Assembly: GCA_016786565.1 (NCBI GenBank)
Contig: JAEUVY010000119.1
Span: forward strand, 1-40,542
From: Flavipsychrobacter sp.
Lineage (GTDB): Bacteria; Bacteroidota; Bacteroidia; Chitinophagales; Chitinophagaceae
Direction of reading: 5' to 3'
Length of the DNA: 40,542 bases
Positions 8,016 to 14,243 of this stretch are shown piece after piece; position 1 is the stretch's first letter; each line of letters begins with the position of its first letter. Made by a program: the position numbers and the translations under genes. The notes under the pieces were generated by a model. The model was not told where the DNA came from. It ran no database searches and saw nothing but the letters and a program-made list of their open reading frames with translations.

Positions 8016-8939
8016 ATGCAAGCAATGATCAGCATTCGCAACATAGTGAAGCAATATGCCGGCTACAGGGCCCTCAGCGATGTGAGCCTTGAAGTAGAGA
8101 CCGGCACCGTCTTCGGGTTGCTGGGACCAAATGGTGCCGGCAAGACATCCCTCATACGCATCATCAACCAGATAACCGCCCCAGACTCAGGCGAGGTATA
8201 CTTCAACGGTGAGCGGCTGGGCCGTCATCATGTGGAGCGCATAGGCTACATGCCCGAGGAGCGCGGCCTGTATAAGAAAATGGAGATAGGCGAGCAGATA
8301 TTGTATCTGGCACAGCTGAAGGGTTTGAGCCGTTCAGAGGCTATTCGCCGCACAAAGTACTGGTTCGAGAAGCTGGAGATACAGGCCTGGTGGAACAAGA
8401 AGATTGAAGAATTATCTAAAGGCATGCAGCAGAAGGCACAGTTTGTGGCCACAGTGCTGCACGAGCCCGATCTGCTGATACTGGATGAGCCGTTCTCAGG
8501 CTTTGACCCGGTGAATGCCGAGATCATCAAAAACGAGATCCTGGAACTGAACCGCAAGGGTGCTACCATCATCTTCTCCACCCACCGTATGGAGTCGGTG
8601 GAAGAGTTGTGTGACTCGATAGCCTTGCTGAACAAGTCGCACAAGCTGCTGGATGGCAAGGTGCGCCAGATCAAGGATTCCTTCCGCAATGGCACCTATA
8701 CGCTAGAGTATGAAGGCGCGCGCGTGAATGCCGGCGCTGATGCCCCATTTGACGTGGTAAGCGAGGAAACGCCCGACAGCCGTCACCGACTGACGCTGCA
8801 GATGAAGCCCGGTACTGCCCCCAACGATGCCCTGCGCTATATGTTGCCGTTGGCCGCCATTACTCATTTTGAAGAGAAGGTGCCAACAATGAATGAGATC
8901 TTTATCAGTACTGTAAACAAAATGTCTGGCCATGAATAA
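8016..8939 (+). CDS. ABC transporter ATP-binding protein (NatA/YhaQ-like)
   Basis: A 307-aa ATPase of the ABC-2 exporter class. It has Walker A GPNGAGKT at 37-44, the 'YMPEERGLY' Q-loop region at 79-87 (E in place of Q, usual for NatA/YhaQ proteins), the signature 'LSKGMQQK' at 133-140, Walker B 'LLILDEPFSG' at 153-162 and the switch histidine in 'FSTHRM' at H190. The C-terminal 90 residues form the extra domain of this subfamily and end with 'MNEIFISTVNK', also typical. The downstream permease start overlaps the end of this gene by 8 bp, so the pair forms one exporter. NatAB exports sodium in Bacillus subtilis; the substrate here is not known. A second in-frame ATG at 8025 is a possible alternative start. 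Confidence 0.93.
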   Translation: MQAMISIRNIVKQYAGYRALSDVSLEVETGTVFGLLGPNGAGKTSLIRIINQITAPDSGEVYFNGERLGRHHVERIGYMPEERGLYKKMEIGEQILYLAQLKGLSRSEAIRRTKYWFEKLEIQAWWNKKIEELSKGMQQKAQFVATVLHEPDLLILDEPFSGFDPVNAEIIKNEILELNRKGATIIFSTHRMESVEELCDSIALLNKSHKLLDGKVRQIKDSFRNGTYTLEYEGARVNAGADAPFDVVSEETPDSRHRLTLQMKPGTAPNDALRYMLPLAAITHFEEKVPTMNEIFISTVNKMSGHE

Positions 8940-10257
8940 GATACTGCTTATTATAGAACGCGAGTATATGTCGCGAGTGAAGAAAAAGTCATTCATAGTA
9001 CTTACCATACTGGTGCCGCTGCTGTTCATAGGCATGTTTGCGTTCATAGGTTACCTGGCCGTGAAGGGCGATGAATTGGGCGATGAAAAACGGGTGCAGG
9101 TGATAGACGAAACAGGTTCCTTTACCGGCAAGCTGCAGAACACTTCTTCCATTACCTATGTATACACCCAGGACAGGTTTGCCGATGCCCGCAATACCTT
9201 TCGCGACAAGGGCTACAACTTCCTGCTGCACATTCCGCCTGCGTCTTCGCCGGCACCTGTGGAGCTGCTGAGCGATAAGAAGCCCAGCGCCACCACCATT
9301 GAGGCCATAGAAAGCGGGCTCAGCCACATAGCCGAGGCTGAACGCCTGCGTGCCGCCGGTATAGACACCGCTGTGCTGGCAAAGGCACAGAAGCGCATAG
9401 ACATCAAAGCCAAGCAGATAACCGAGGCAGGCGAGAAGGACGCGCAGACCTATACGGCCTATGCTGTGGGCTTCCTATCTGCGTTCCTCATTTACATGTG
9501 CCTGTTTATATATGGTACACAGGTAATGAGAGGCGTTATTGAGGAGAAGGTGAGCCGTATTGTAGAGGTCATCATCTCTTCGGTGAGGCCGTTCCAGCTG
9601 ATGCTGGGTAAGATCATAGGCGTGGGCCTGGTTGGGCTTACCCAGTTTGTGCTGTGGATAGTGATATCTGTGGTGCTGAGCATGGCCGGCGGCACGTTCC
9701 TGGCAGGTAACGCCAAGCACCGTATGGAGCAGACCATGCCTGCCAAGGCAAAAGAGCAGATGCAACAAGTGCAGCAGGTGCAGAGCCCCGATAACAGCAT
9801 GGCCCAGATCATGGAGTCTATAGAGAGCATACCGGTGGTGTATACCCTCAGTTGTTTCCTGTTCTACTTCCTGTTTGGCTACCTGCTGTACAGTGCCATT
9901 TTTGCGGCTGTTGGCTCGGCAGTGGACAACGAGACGGAGACACAGCAGTTTATGCTACCCATAACGCTGCCCATCATCTTCACGTTTGCCCTGGCGCAGA
10001 GCTTCATTATCAACAATCCCGATAGCAGCCTGTCTGTTTGGTTGTCTATGATACCGTTCACGTCGCCTATAGCCATGATGATACGCATTCCTTTCGGGGT
10101 GCCGGCGTGGCAGCTGGCACTGTCTATGCTGCTGCTTGTGCTGGGGTTTGTGGGTACTACGTGGGTTGCATCGCGCATATACAGGGTGGGTATCCTTATG
10201 TATGGTAAAAAAGCCAGTTACAAGGAGCTGGCCAAATGGTTTATGTATCGGGATTAA
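8932..10257 (+). CDS. ABC-2 type transporter permease (NatB/YhaP-like)
   Basis: The 441-aa membrane partner of the preceding ATPase. It starts 'IEREYMSRVKKKSFIVLTILVPLL', the usual ABC-2 permease N-terminus with the first transmembrane helix at about residues 20-45. A large extracytoplasmic domain follows (about 48-175). Five or six helices lie between about 180 and 425, including 'RGVIEEKVSRIVEVIISSV', a conserved cytoplasmic coupling segment in this family. An insertion rich in Gln and Met (about 265-300) lies in the loop between helices. The start codon overlaps the ATPase gene, indicating coupled translation. There is no obvious terminator before the rpmH promoter 60 bp downstream. Confidence 0.92.
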   Translation: MNKILLIIEREYMSRVKKKSFIVLTILVPLLFIGMFAFIGYLAVKGDELGDEKRVQVIDETGSFTGKLQNTSSITYVYTQDRFADARNTFRDKGYNFLLHIPPASSPAPVELLSDKKPSATTIEAIESGLSHIAEAERLRAAGIDTAVLAKAQKRIDIKAKQITEAGEKDAQTYTAYAVGFLSAFLIYMCLFIYGTQVMRGVIEEKVSRIVEVIISSVRPFQLMLGKIIGVGLVGLTQFVLWIVISVVLSMAGGTFLAGNAKHRMEQTMPAKAKEQMQQVQQVQSPDNSMAQIMESIESIPVVYTLSCFLFYFLFGYLLYSAIFAAVGSAVDNETETQQFMLPITLPIIFTFALAQSFIINNPDSSLSVWLSMIPFTSPIAMMIRIPFGVPAWQLALSMLLLVLGFVGTTWVASRIYRVGILMYGKKASYKELAKWFMYRD

Positions 10258-10320
10258 AGGTAAATGGCGTTGCCATATGTTGAAAATATGCTATGCAAAA
10301 TGAATTTTGCCGTCAAATAA

Positions 10321-10351
10321 TTTGTTACTTCAGATATTTACTCTACATTTG
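10321..10351 (+). promoter_or_regulatory. Promoter TTTG-N19-TACATTTG for rpmH-rnpA-yidD
   Basis: TTTG at 10321-10324 and TACATTTG at 10344-10351 are separated by exactly 19 nt, a full consensus Bacteroidota sigma-A promoter. The predicted start near 10355-10358 gives a leader of about 30 nt. Confidence 0.85.
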
Positions 10352-10355
10352 CACT

Positions 10356-10369
10356 CCCTTGCGAAAGGG
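10356..10369 (+). promoter_or_regulatory. 5'-terminal hairpin with GNRA loop in the rpmH leader
   Basis: CCCTT-GCGA-AAGGG forms a 5-bp stem closed by a GCGA (GNRA) tetraloop. It would lie at or within a few bases of the predicted 5' end of the mRNA. Such a 5' stem-loop could stabilise the transcript. This is structure seen in the sequence; the function is inferred. Confidence 0.5.
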
Positions 10370-10388
10370 CTAATAAATTTATACAGTT

Positions 10389-10544
10389 ATGAAACGTACA
10401 TATCAACCGTCACGTCGCAGCCGCAAATCAGTTCACGGATTCCGCAAGCGTATGGAATCTGCAAATGGCCGTAAAGTACTGGCATCTCGCCGTGCTAAAG
10501 GTCGTCATAAGCTCACTGTATCTGACGAGCGTCGCCTGAAGTAA
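10389..10544 (+). CDS. rpmH: 50S ribosomal protein L34
   Basis: A 51-aa, very basic protein beginning '[20 protein letters not shown]' and continuing with the '[16 protein letters not shown]' core: unmistakable bacterial L34, a component of the large ribosomal subunit. The ending 'TVSDERRLK' is a short Bacteroidota-like C-terminal tail. It is preceded by a consensus promoter and followed by rnpA and yidD, the conserved order in bacteria. The gene is only 156 bp. Confidence 0.98.
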   Translation: MKRTYQPSRRSRKSVHGFRKRMESANGRKVLASRRAKGRHKLTVSDERRLK

Positions 10545-10569
10545 TCTTTACTTTCAAAAACATTTCGCC

Positions 10570-11016
10570 ATCCGTCATACTTTTAAAAGATATGAGCGGC
10601 TCAAGCGCGAGCAGCATATTAACACGCTTTTCCGTTTCGGGAAAGCGTTTTCTGTTTTTCCCATACGCCTCGTGTACCACCTTGCGCCCGTGCCTCCGCC
10701 CCGACCCGATGCTGCCCCCGCCCCTGTGGCTGCAGTGCAGGCAGGCTTCTCGGTACCGAAGAAGAAGTTTAAAAAGAGTGTGGACCGCCACCGTGTGCGC
10801 CGCCTGATGGTGGAGGCCTGGCGCCATCGCAAGCACCTGCTGCCACCGGTGGTGCCCGCAGGTATGCAACTGCATGTATTTGTTCTGTTTACAGATGCCG
10901 CACTACCCGAATATGCCACTGTGGAACAAGCCATAACCACTGCCACCGACAGACTGCTGCGCCAATTGACACCACCACCATCATCATCAACTACCGAACC
11001 AACAACCACTGGGTGA
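10570..11016 (+). CDS. rnpA: Ribonuclease P protein component, probable AUC start
   Basis: RnpA binds the RNase P RNA and helps it mature tRNA 5' ends. The frame reads '[19 protein letters not shown]', then '[13 protein letters not shown]' and '[28 protein letters not shown]', a clear RnpA pattern. The difficulty is the start: no ATG, GTG or TTG lies upstream of this homology in the frame, which opens only at 10540, after a TGA at 10537-10539. The codon exactly where family proteins begin (before RHTFKR) is ATC at 10570. The next ordinary start, GTG 10672, would remove the first 34 residues, including RNA-binding parts. The basic motif RNR is RHR here, and an Ala/Pro-rich insertion ('[18 protein letters not shown]') lies between strands. 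The end overlaps yidD by 4 bp. Identity is sure; the start is inferred. Confidence 0.85.
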   Translation: MRHTFKRYERLKREQHINTLFRFGKAFSVFPIRLVYHLAPVPPPRPDAAPAPVAAVQAGFSVPKKKFKKSVDRHRVRRLMVEAWRHRKHLLPPVVPAGMQLHVFVLFTDAALPEYATVEQAITTATDRLLRQLTPPPSSSTTEPTTTG

Positions 11017-11234
11017 AGAAACTGCTGACCATATTGTTTACGGGGCTCATACGCTTTTACCAGCTGGCTATATCGCCGCTGCTGGGAGCGCGCTGCCGCT
11101 ACACGCCTACCTGCAGTGCCTATGGCATGGAGGCTATTAAAAAGCACGGGCCGCTGAAGGGTGGCTGGCTTACGCTGAAGCGCTTTGGGCGCTGCCACCC
11201 CTGGGGCGGGCACGGCTATGACCCTGTGCCCTGA
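11013..11234 (+). CDS. yidD: Membrane protein insertion efficiency factor YidD
   Basis: A 73-aa protein with the full YidD pattern: '[20 protein letters not shown]', '[13 protein letters not shown]', '[19 protein letters not shown]' and 'DPVP' at the end. It has an amphipathic N-terminal helix and the conserved cysteines. YidD assists YidC-dependent insertion of inner-membrane proteins. It starts with GTG at 11013-11015, overlapping the rnpA stop (GTGA), so translation is coupled. The gene order rpmH-rnpA-yidD is conserved across bacteria; yidC is not in the window. Confidence 0.96.
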   Translation: MKKLLTILFTGLIRFYQLAISPLLGARCRYTPTCSAYGMEAIKKHGPLKGGWLTLKRFGRCHPWGGHGYDPVP

Positions 11235-11602
11235 CCACGAAGGGCTGTTTACTGATCTTATTGTTGTTTTCATGTGATGGTTTTACTGCCTGCCAAAAGG
11301 GGAAAAAGTACCCATTTTGCCCGGGAGAGAATAAAATTCATAGATCCGCTACCAGAGCGGGTTTCAGCGGAAAAATCTCCCAAAAATCTCCCACTTTTCT
11401 CCCGCGGTATTGGTAATGATGTTTCATAGGTTTATAGTGATCTTGACCACACCGGCGACTGCCACCGGGTGGCTACCTATGCGCACAAAGCGCGTGCCAC
11501 GGTTGCACATTGGCAGAGGAAGATATTCACAAATTTGGAGGGGGCTGATATCATGTGACGTAGAAGCAAATGGAATGATTATCCGACAAAGTATTTTTGA
11601 CC
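11235..11602. other. Non-coding stretch with palindromes and CTCCC repeats
   Basis: No convincing gene was found here. Contents: an imperfect hairpin at about 11296-11323 (CAAAAGGGG against CCCATTTTG); an inverted repeat TCCGCT...AGCGGA at 11345-11371; three closely spaced CTCCC units at about 11376-11405 (AAATCTCCC, AAATCTCCC, TTTTCTCCC); and a 13-bp palindrome GCCACC-G-GGTGGC at 11461-11473. Short frames on both strands show no recognisable protein. This marks the boundary between the conserved rpmH operon and the AT-rich accessory segment and may contain an old insertion junction. Confidence 0.5.
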
Positions 11603-11773
11603 ATGCTACCCGATGACATTTTATTAGTAGGAGACCAACCCGTAACGTGTCCCTATTGTGGTTCAAGAACGTTTTTTGAAGAAATGAAAGACGGAACTAG
11701 CGTATTTCAATTGCATATGTGTGTGAATTCGGATTGCGCTGAGAAGTTCATTATTTCTGAAGATGCAGAGTAG
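11603..11773 (+). CDS. Small zinc-ribbon protein, 56 aa
   Basis: From ATG 11603 the frame gives 56 codons to TAG 11771-11773. The protein has 'CPYCGSRTFFEE' (C17, C20) and 'MCVNSDCAEKF' (C40, C45), the CxxC...CxxxxC spacing of a small zinc ribbon, flanked by acidic ends. The regular knuckle motif and absence of rare codons suggest a real gene. No partner or function is recognised; ribbons of this size often are nucleic-acid or protein-binding adaptors. A TATTTTTG promoter element ends only 3 nt before the ATG, so if it is active the mRNA would be leaderless or nearly so. Confidence 0.6.
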   Translation: MLPDDILLVGDQPVTCPYCGSRTFFEEMKDGTSVFQLHMCVNSDCAEKFIISEDAE

Positions 11774-11839
11774 TAATTACTTTCCATCCTTCAAAAAATG
11801 AGGTAGATTGTACCCTGCGACGTAAATTCACTTGTCATT

Positions 11840-11971
11840 ATGGAAAGAAAAGTAGTCAATGTTGCTTGTGCGATTATCTTACATAATGGTAAGGTTCTAT
11901 TTTTTATAATTTGTTCTTTTTATTTAGTCGGAGAAAAAGTACTTAATTTGTTTCCTAAACTCATTCGATGA
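11840..11971 (+). pseudogene. 5' stub of a MutT-like NUDIX gene
   Basis: The frame from ATG 11840 starts 'MERKVVNVACAIILHNGKVL', which matches the first beta strands of MutT-type (deoxy)nucleoside triphosphate pyrophosphohydrolases. After about 20 codons the similarity stops and 23 unrelated codons follow to a TGA at 11969-11971. The NUDIX box (GX5EX7REUXEEXGU) is absent, so the product cannot be an active enzyme. The break near 11900 coincides with a jump in AT content and with the start of the restriction gene. This suggests the mutT gene was cut when the restriction-modification unit arrived, or by a later deletion. The stub overlaps the endonuclease start in ATGA fashion and may act as a translated leader for it. 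Confidence 0.6.
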
Positions 11972-12732
11972 AAAATAAGTACGTTGATTTCGTTTCAGAC
12001 GAACATTTCCTGAAATGTATTTCTAACCTTCACAACGCATATGTGAAAGCAGCAATGAAAATTGATAAAAAGGGGTTTTATGAAAACAAAGTAGATACAA
12101 TAAAACTAACATTCGATTCTAATTTCAATAACATTTCTGAGGAAAAATTAATTGAAGCTGAAATACTTAGACAAATAGATAAGTCTATCAATAACTCAAT
12201 TGGCACATTTCATGAACAAATATTGGGAGGTATAGACGGTTATGAGACAGGTAGGCTTTCAGGTTACGATATAAAGGCAGTTGACAATACATTGTTTGCT
12301 GACATTAAGAACAAACATAACACTATGAATAGCAGTGCTGCTGAAAGTTTATTTCAGAAATTGAAGAAATACGCCGATGAAAACAAGAAGGCTAAATGTT
12401 ATTGGGTTCAAATATTAGCAAAAAATAGTTTTTGTGAAAATTGGGTTGGGGATATAAATGGTAAGGAATATAGCCATAGTAGGGTGTATAAGATTTCAGG
12501 TGATAGATTCTATGCACTTTTGTCCGGTAAGGAGGATTCGTTTCTTAGTTTGTACACCGCTTTGCCAAGGGCTATTAGAGATTATTTGGAATCAATTGGA
12601 GAGACCAGTAAAAAGTTGAAGAATTCTACCATTGAAGAGATTAGTACGGAGACTAAAAAATCTAAACGCTCTATATTAGATCAAATCACTTTTGAGAATT
12701 ATAGTTACTATTTGGGTTTTGATAAACTATAA
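11968..12732 (+). CDS. Type II restriction endonuclease, Eco47II/Sau96I family
   Basis: A 254-aa protein with the family features 'YVDFVSDEHFLKCI', 'NKVDTIKLTFDS', 'EAEILRQIDKSINNSIGTFH' and 'EQILGGIDGYE'. These belong to Eco47II-type enzymes (RE_Eco47II), which cut GGNCC or GGWCC. A likely PD-(D/E)xK active site is D101 with D112-x-K114 ('GYDIKAVDNTLFADIKNK'). The gene is markedly AT-rich and uses A/T-ending codons, unlike its neighbours, pointing to horizontal transfer. It converges on a C5 methyltransferase gene and overlaps it by 25 bp at the 3' ends, as expected for a restriction-modification pair. Its start codon overlaps the stop of the mutT stub. The recognition sequence is inferred from family only. 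Confidence 0.85.
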   Translation: MKNKYVDFVSDEHFLKCISNLHNAYVKAAMKIDKKGFYENKVDTIKLTFDSNFNNISEEKLIEAEILRQIDKSINNSIGTFHEQILGGIDGYETGRLSGYDIKAVDNTLFADIKNKHNTMNSSAAESLFQKLKKYADENKKAKCYWVQILAKNSFCENWVGDINGKEYSHSRVYKISGDRFYALLSGKEDSFLSLYTALPRAIRDYLESIGETSKKLKNSTIEEISTETKKSKRSILDQITFENYSYYLGFDKL

Positions 12733-13943
12733 TACTCATTTAGAAACCTAACAATAGAGTACCCAACTTCAGTCCCTAGATTAACGGGAACAGCATTACC
12801 TATCTGTTTGTATTGTTGCGCTATTGACCCGGCAAATAACCAGTCGTCTGGGAAAGTTTGGATTCTAGCATATTCTCTAACCGTAAATGGCCTCGTTTCG
12901 TCAGGGTGGCATCTCTCAGTCTGTTTCTGTGCTGGACTACATGTAAGAGTAAGACATGGTTCATCCCAGCCAATTCGTCTTGCCATACCAGTTTTCCCAC
13001 CACCGAGATAGAAACTGCCGCCCATAAATTCTTTCTGTATCTCGACCGGTAAATCTCTCCAATATCCCTTTGGTGGCACTAGATCTAGCACATCTTTTTT
13101 TGATTTAGGATATTTCACTCCAGGGGAATTTGGCACATTGGCATCATATAGCTCACCCTTCTTTAATGCATCCTTGAGCGTATATATCTTTTTGTACGGT
13201 TTTGGGTATTCGAATTTCAAATTAATGTCTTTTCGAATGCCTACTAAAATGAGACGTTCTCTTTTCTGCGGAACCTTGTAATTAATGGCTTTTAATACTT
13301 GGACAGGAACAACATTGTATCCAATTTCATCAAGTATCGATATCATCCCTTTAAGAGTCTTTCCGCCGTCATGATTAAGTAGACCTCTTACATTCTCTCC
13401 TATGCAAATTGGAGGGTTAACTTCTTTTAGAACTCGTGCAAATTCATAAAATAATGTGCCTCTTGCGTCAGCAAATCCAAGTCTTTTTCCTGCATAGCTG
13501 AACGCTTGACATGGAAATCCTCCGGTGACCACGTCCACTTTATTGTAATACTCCGAGAAGTTATAAGTTTTTATATCCCCTTCTAAAACGTTCCAATTAG
13601 GACGGTTCTTTCTTAGCGTTTCACATGCCCATTTATCAATTTCGTTAAGCGCAACGCATTTCAATTTTGCCTTTTCAAGGCCAACAGCTAAGCCTCCCGC
13701 ACCCGCAAAGAGCTCTATAACACTATAATTATTGTTAGGTTCTACTTTGTTAGTTACGGGTTCTACATTATTTATCAAGAAGTCTGGAAATAGCGTCAAT
13801 ACTTCTTCTTTTCTGTATACGCGATAGTTACTCATCGGTTCTCGAACGGCAGTTAGTTTACCTTCTCTGTCCCATCTACGCAACGTTTCCTTACTCTTTC
13901 CTAACAGTTCTGATGCTTCAGAAATCGTCAAATATTCTTTCAT
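12708..13943 (-). CDS. DNA (cytosine-5) methyltransferase with N-terminal HTH
   Basis: A 411-aa fusion. Residues 3-55 are a MerR/excisionase-like helix-turn-helix ('YLTISEASELLGKSKETLRR', then 'RVYRKEEVLTLF'). From about residue 75 there is a complete C5 methyltransferase: motif I 'VIELFAGAGGLAVGLE', motif IV with the catalytic cysteine 'GGFPCQAFSYAGKRLGF' (C145), motif VI 'ENVRGLL', motif VIII 'QKRERLILVGI' and motif X 'GNAVPVNLG'. The variable target-recognition region lies at about 265-345. It should protect the host against the convergent endonuclease by methylating the same site (GGNCC-like by inference). The HTH probably represses its own promoter, giving methylation-first timing without a separate control protein. 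The ATG at 13943 is chosen over a TTG at 13949. The gene is AT-rich like its partner. Confidence 0.93.
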   Translation of the reverse strand: MKEYLTISEASELLGKSKETLRRWDREGKLTAVREPMSNYRVYRKEEVLTLFPDFLINNVEPVTNKVEPNNNYSVIELFAGAGGLAVGLEKAKLKCVALNEIDKWACETLRKNRPNWNVLEGDIKTYNFSEYYNKVDVVTGGFPCQAFSYAGKRLGFADARGTLFYEFARVLKEVNPPICIGENVRGLLNHDGGKTLKGMISILDEIGYNVVPVQVLKAINYKVPQKRERLILVGIRKDINLKFEYPKPYKKIYTLKDALKKGELYDANVPNSPGVKYPKSKKDVLDLVPPKGYWRDLPVEIQKEFMGGSFYLGGGKTGMARRIGWDEPCLTLTCSPAQKQTERCHPDETRPFTVREYARIQTFPDDWLFAGSIAQQYKQIGNAVPVNLGTEVGYSIVRFLNEYYSLSKPK

Positions 13944-13950
13944 AACCAAG

Positions 13951-13982
13951 TTGTTTAACCTTATACAATGGTTACAAATTTA
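13951..13982 (-). promoter_or_regulatory. Methyltransferase promoter with overlapping inverted repeat
   Basis: On the minus strand TAAATTTG (13982-13975) is a perfect -7 element about 30 bp upstream of the methyltransferase ATG. It overlaps an imperfect inverted repeat on the plus strand, TTGTTTAACC (13951-13960) and GGTTACAA (13970-13977), separated by 9 nt. This is well placed for autorepression by the enzyme's own N-terminal HTH. No clear TTG element at the -33 position. Confidence 0.45.
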
Positions 13983-14195
13983 TGCGAAATATTGATAACT
14001 GGGATATTGGCGCTAGGAAAGATATCCACATTGTTTAGCAGCAATGTTTCTTTCTGACAAATGCCATAGATCCATCGCAAATATGCCTCCATTAGTTTTG
14101 TGACACATGGTTGCTGTGGCTAACTGAACCCATAATGGGCGTTATTTTCTTATAAATATTCCCAATTGGTTACTACATCATTCTTCTATGTATAC

Positions 14196-14222
14196 AAAAA
14201 GCCTCACCAAACGGTGAGGCTT
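14196..14222 (-). terminator. Terminator of the nuo operon
   Basis: A perfect 10-bp stem AAGCCTCACC / GGTGAGGCTT (14199-14208 and 14213-14222) with an AAAC loop lies about 21 bp downstream of the nuoN stop codon. Read on the minus strand it runs into a T tract. It also lies between nuoN and the methyltransferase promoter, insulating them. Confidence 0.9.
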
Positions 14223-14243
14223 ATTTATGTGGAATAAGTTCTT

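Noticed and set aside
10575..11273. A 232-codon open frame on the minus strand across rnpA and yidD
   Set aside because: It is antisense to two confidently identified conserved genes and has Arg/Thr/Ser-rich low-quality composition without any domain; an overlap artefact.
13983..14195. Search for the missing 3' part of mutT, an integrase or a direct repeat to the right of the methyltransferase
   Set aside because: No NUDIX box, recombinase or repeat matching the left side was found in this stretch; it appears to hold nothing beyond the methyltransferase promoter.
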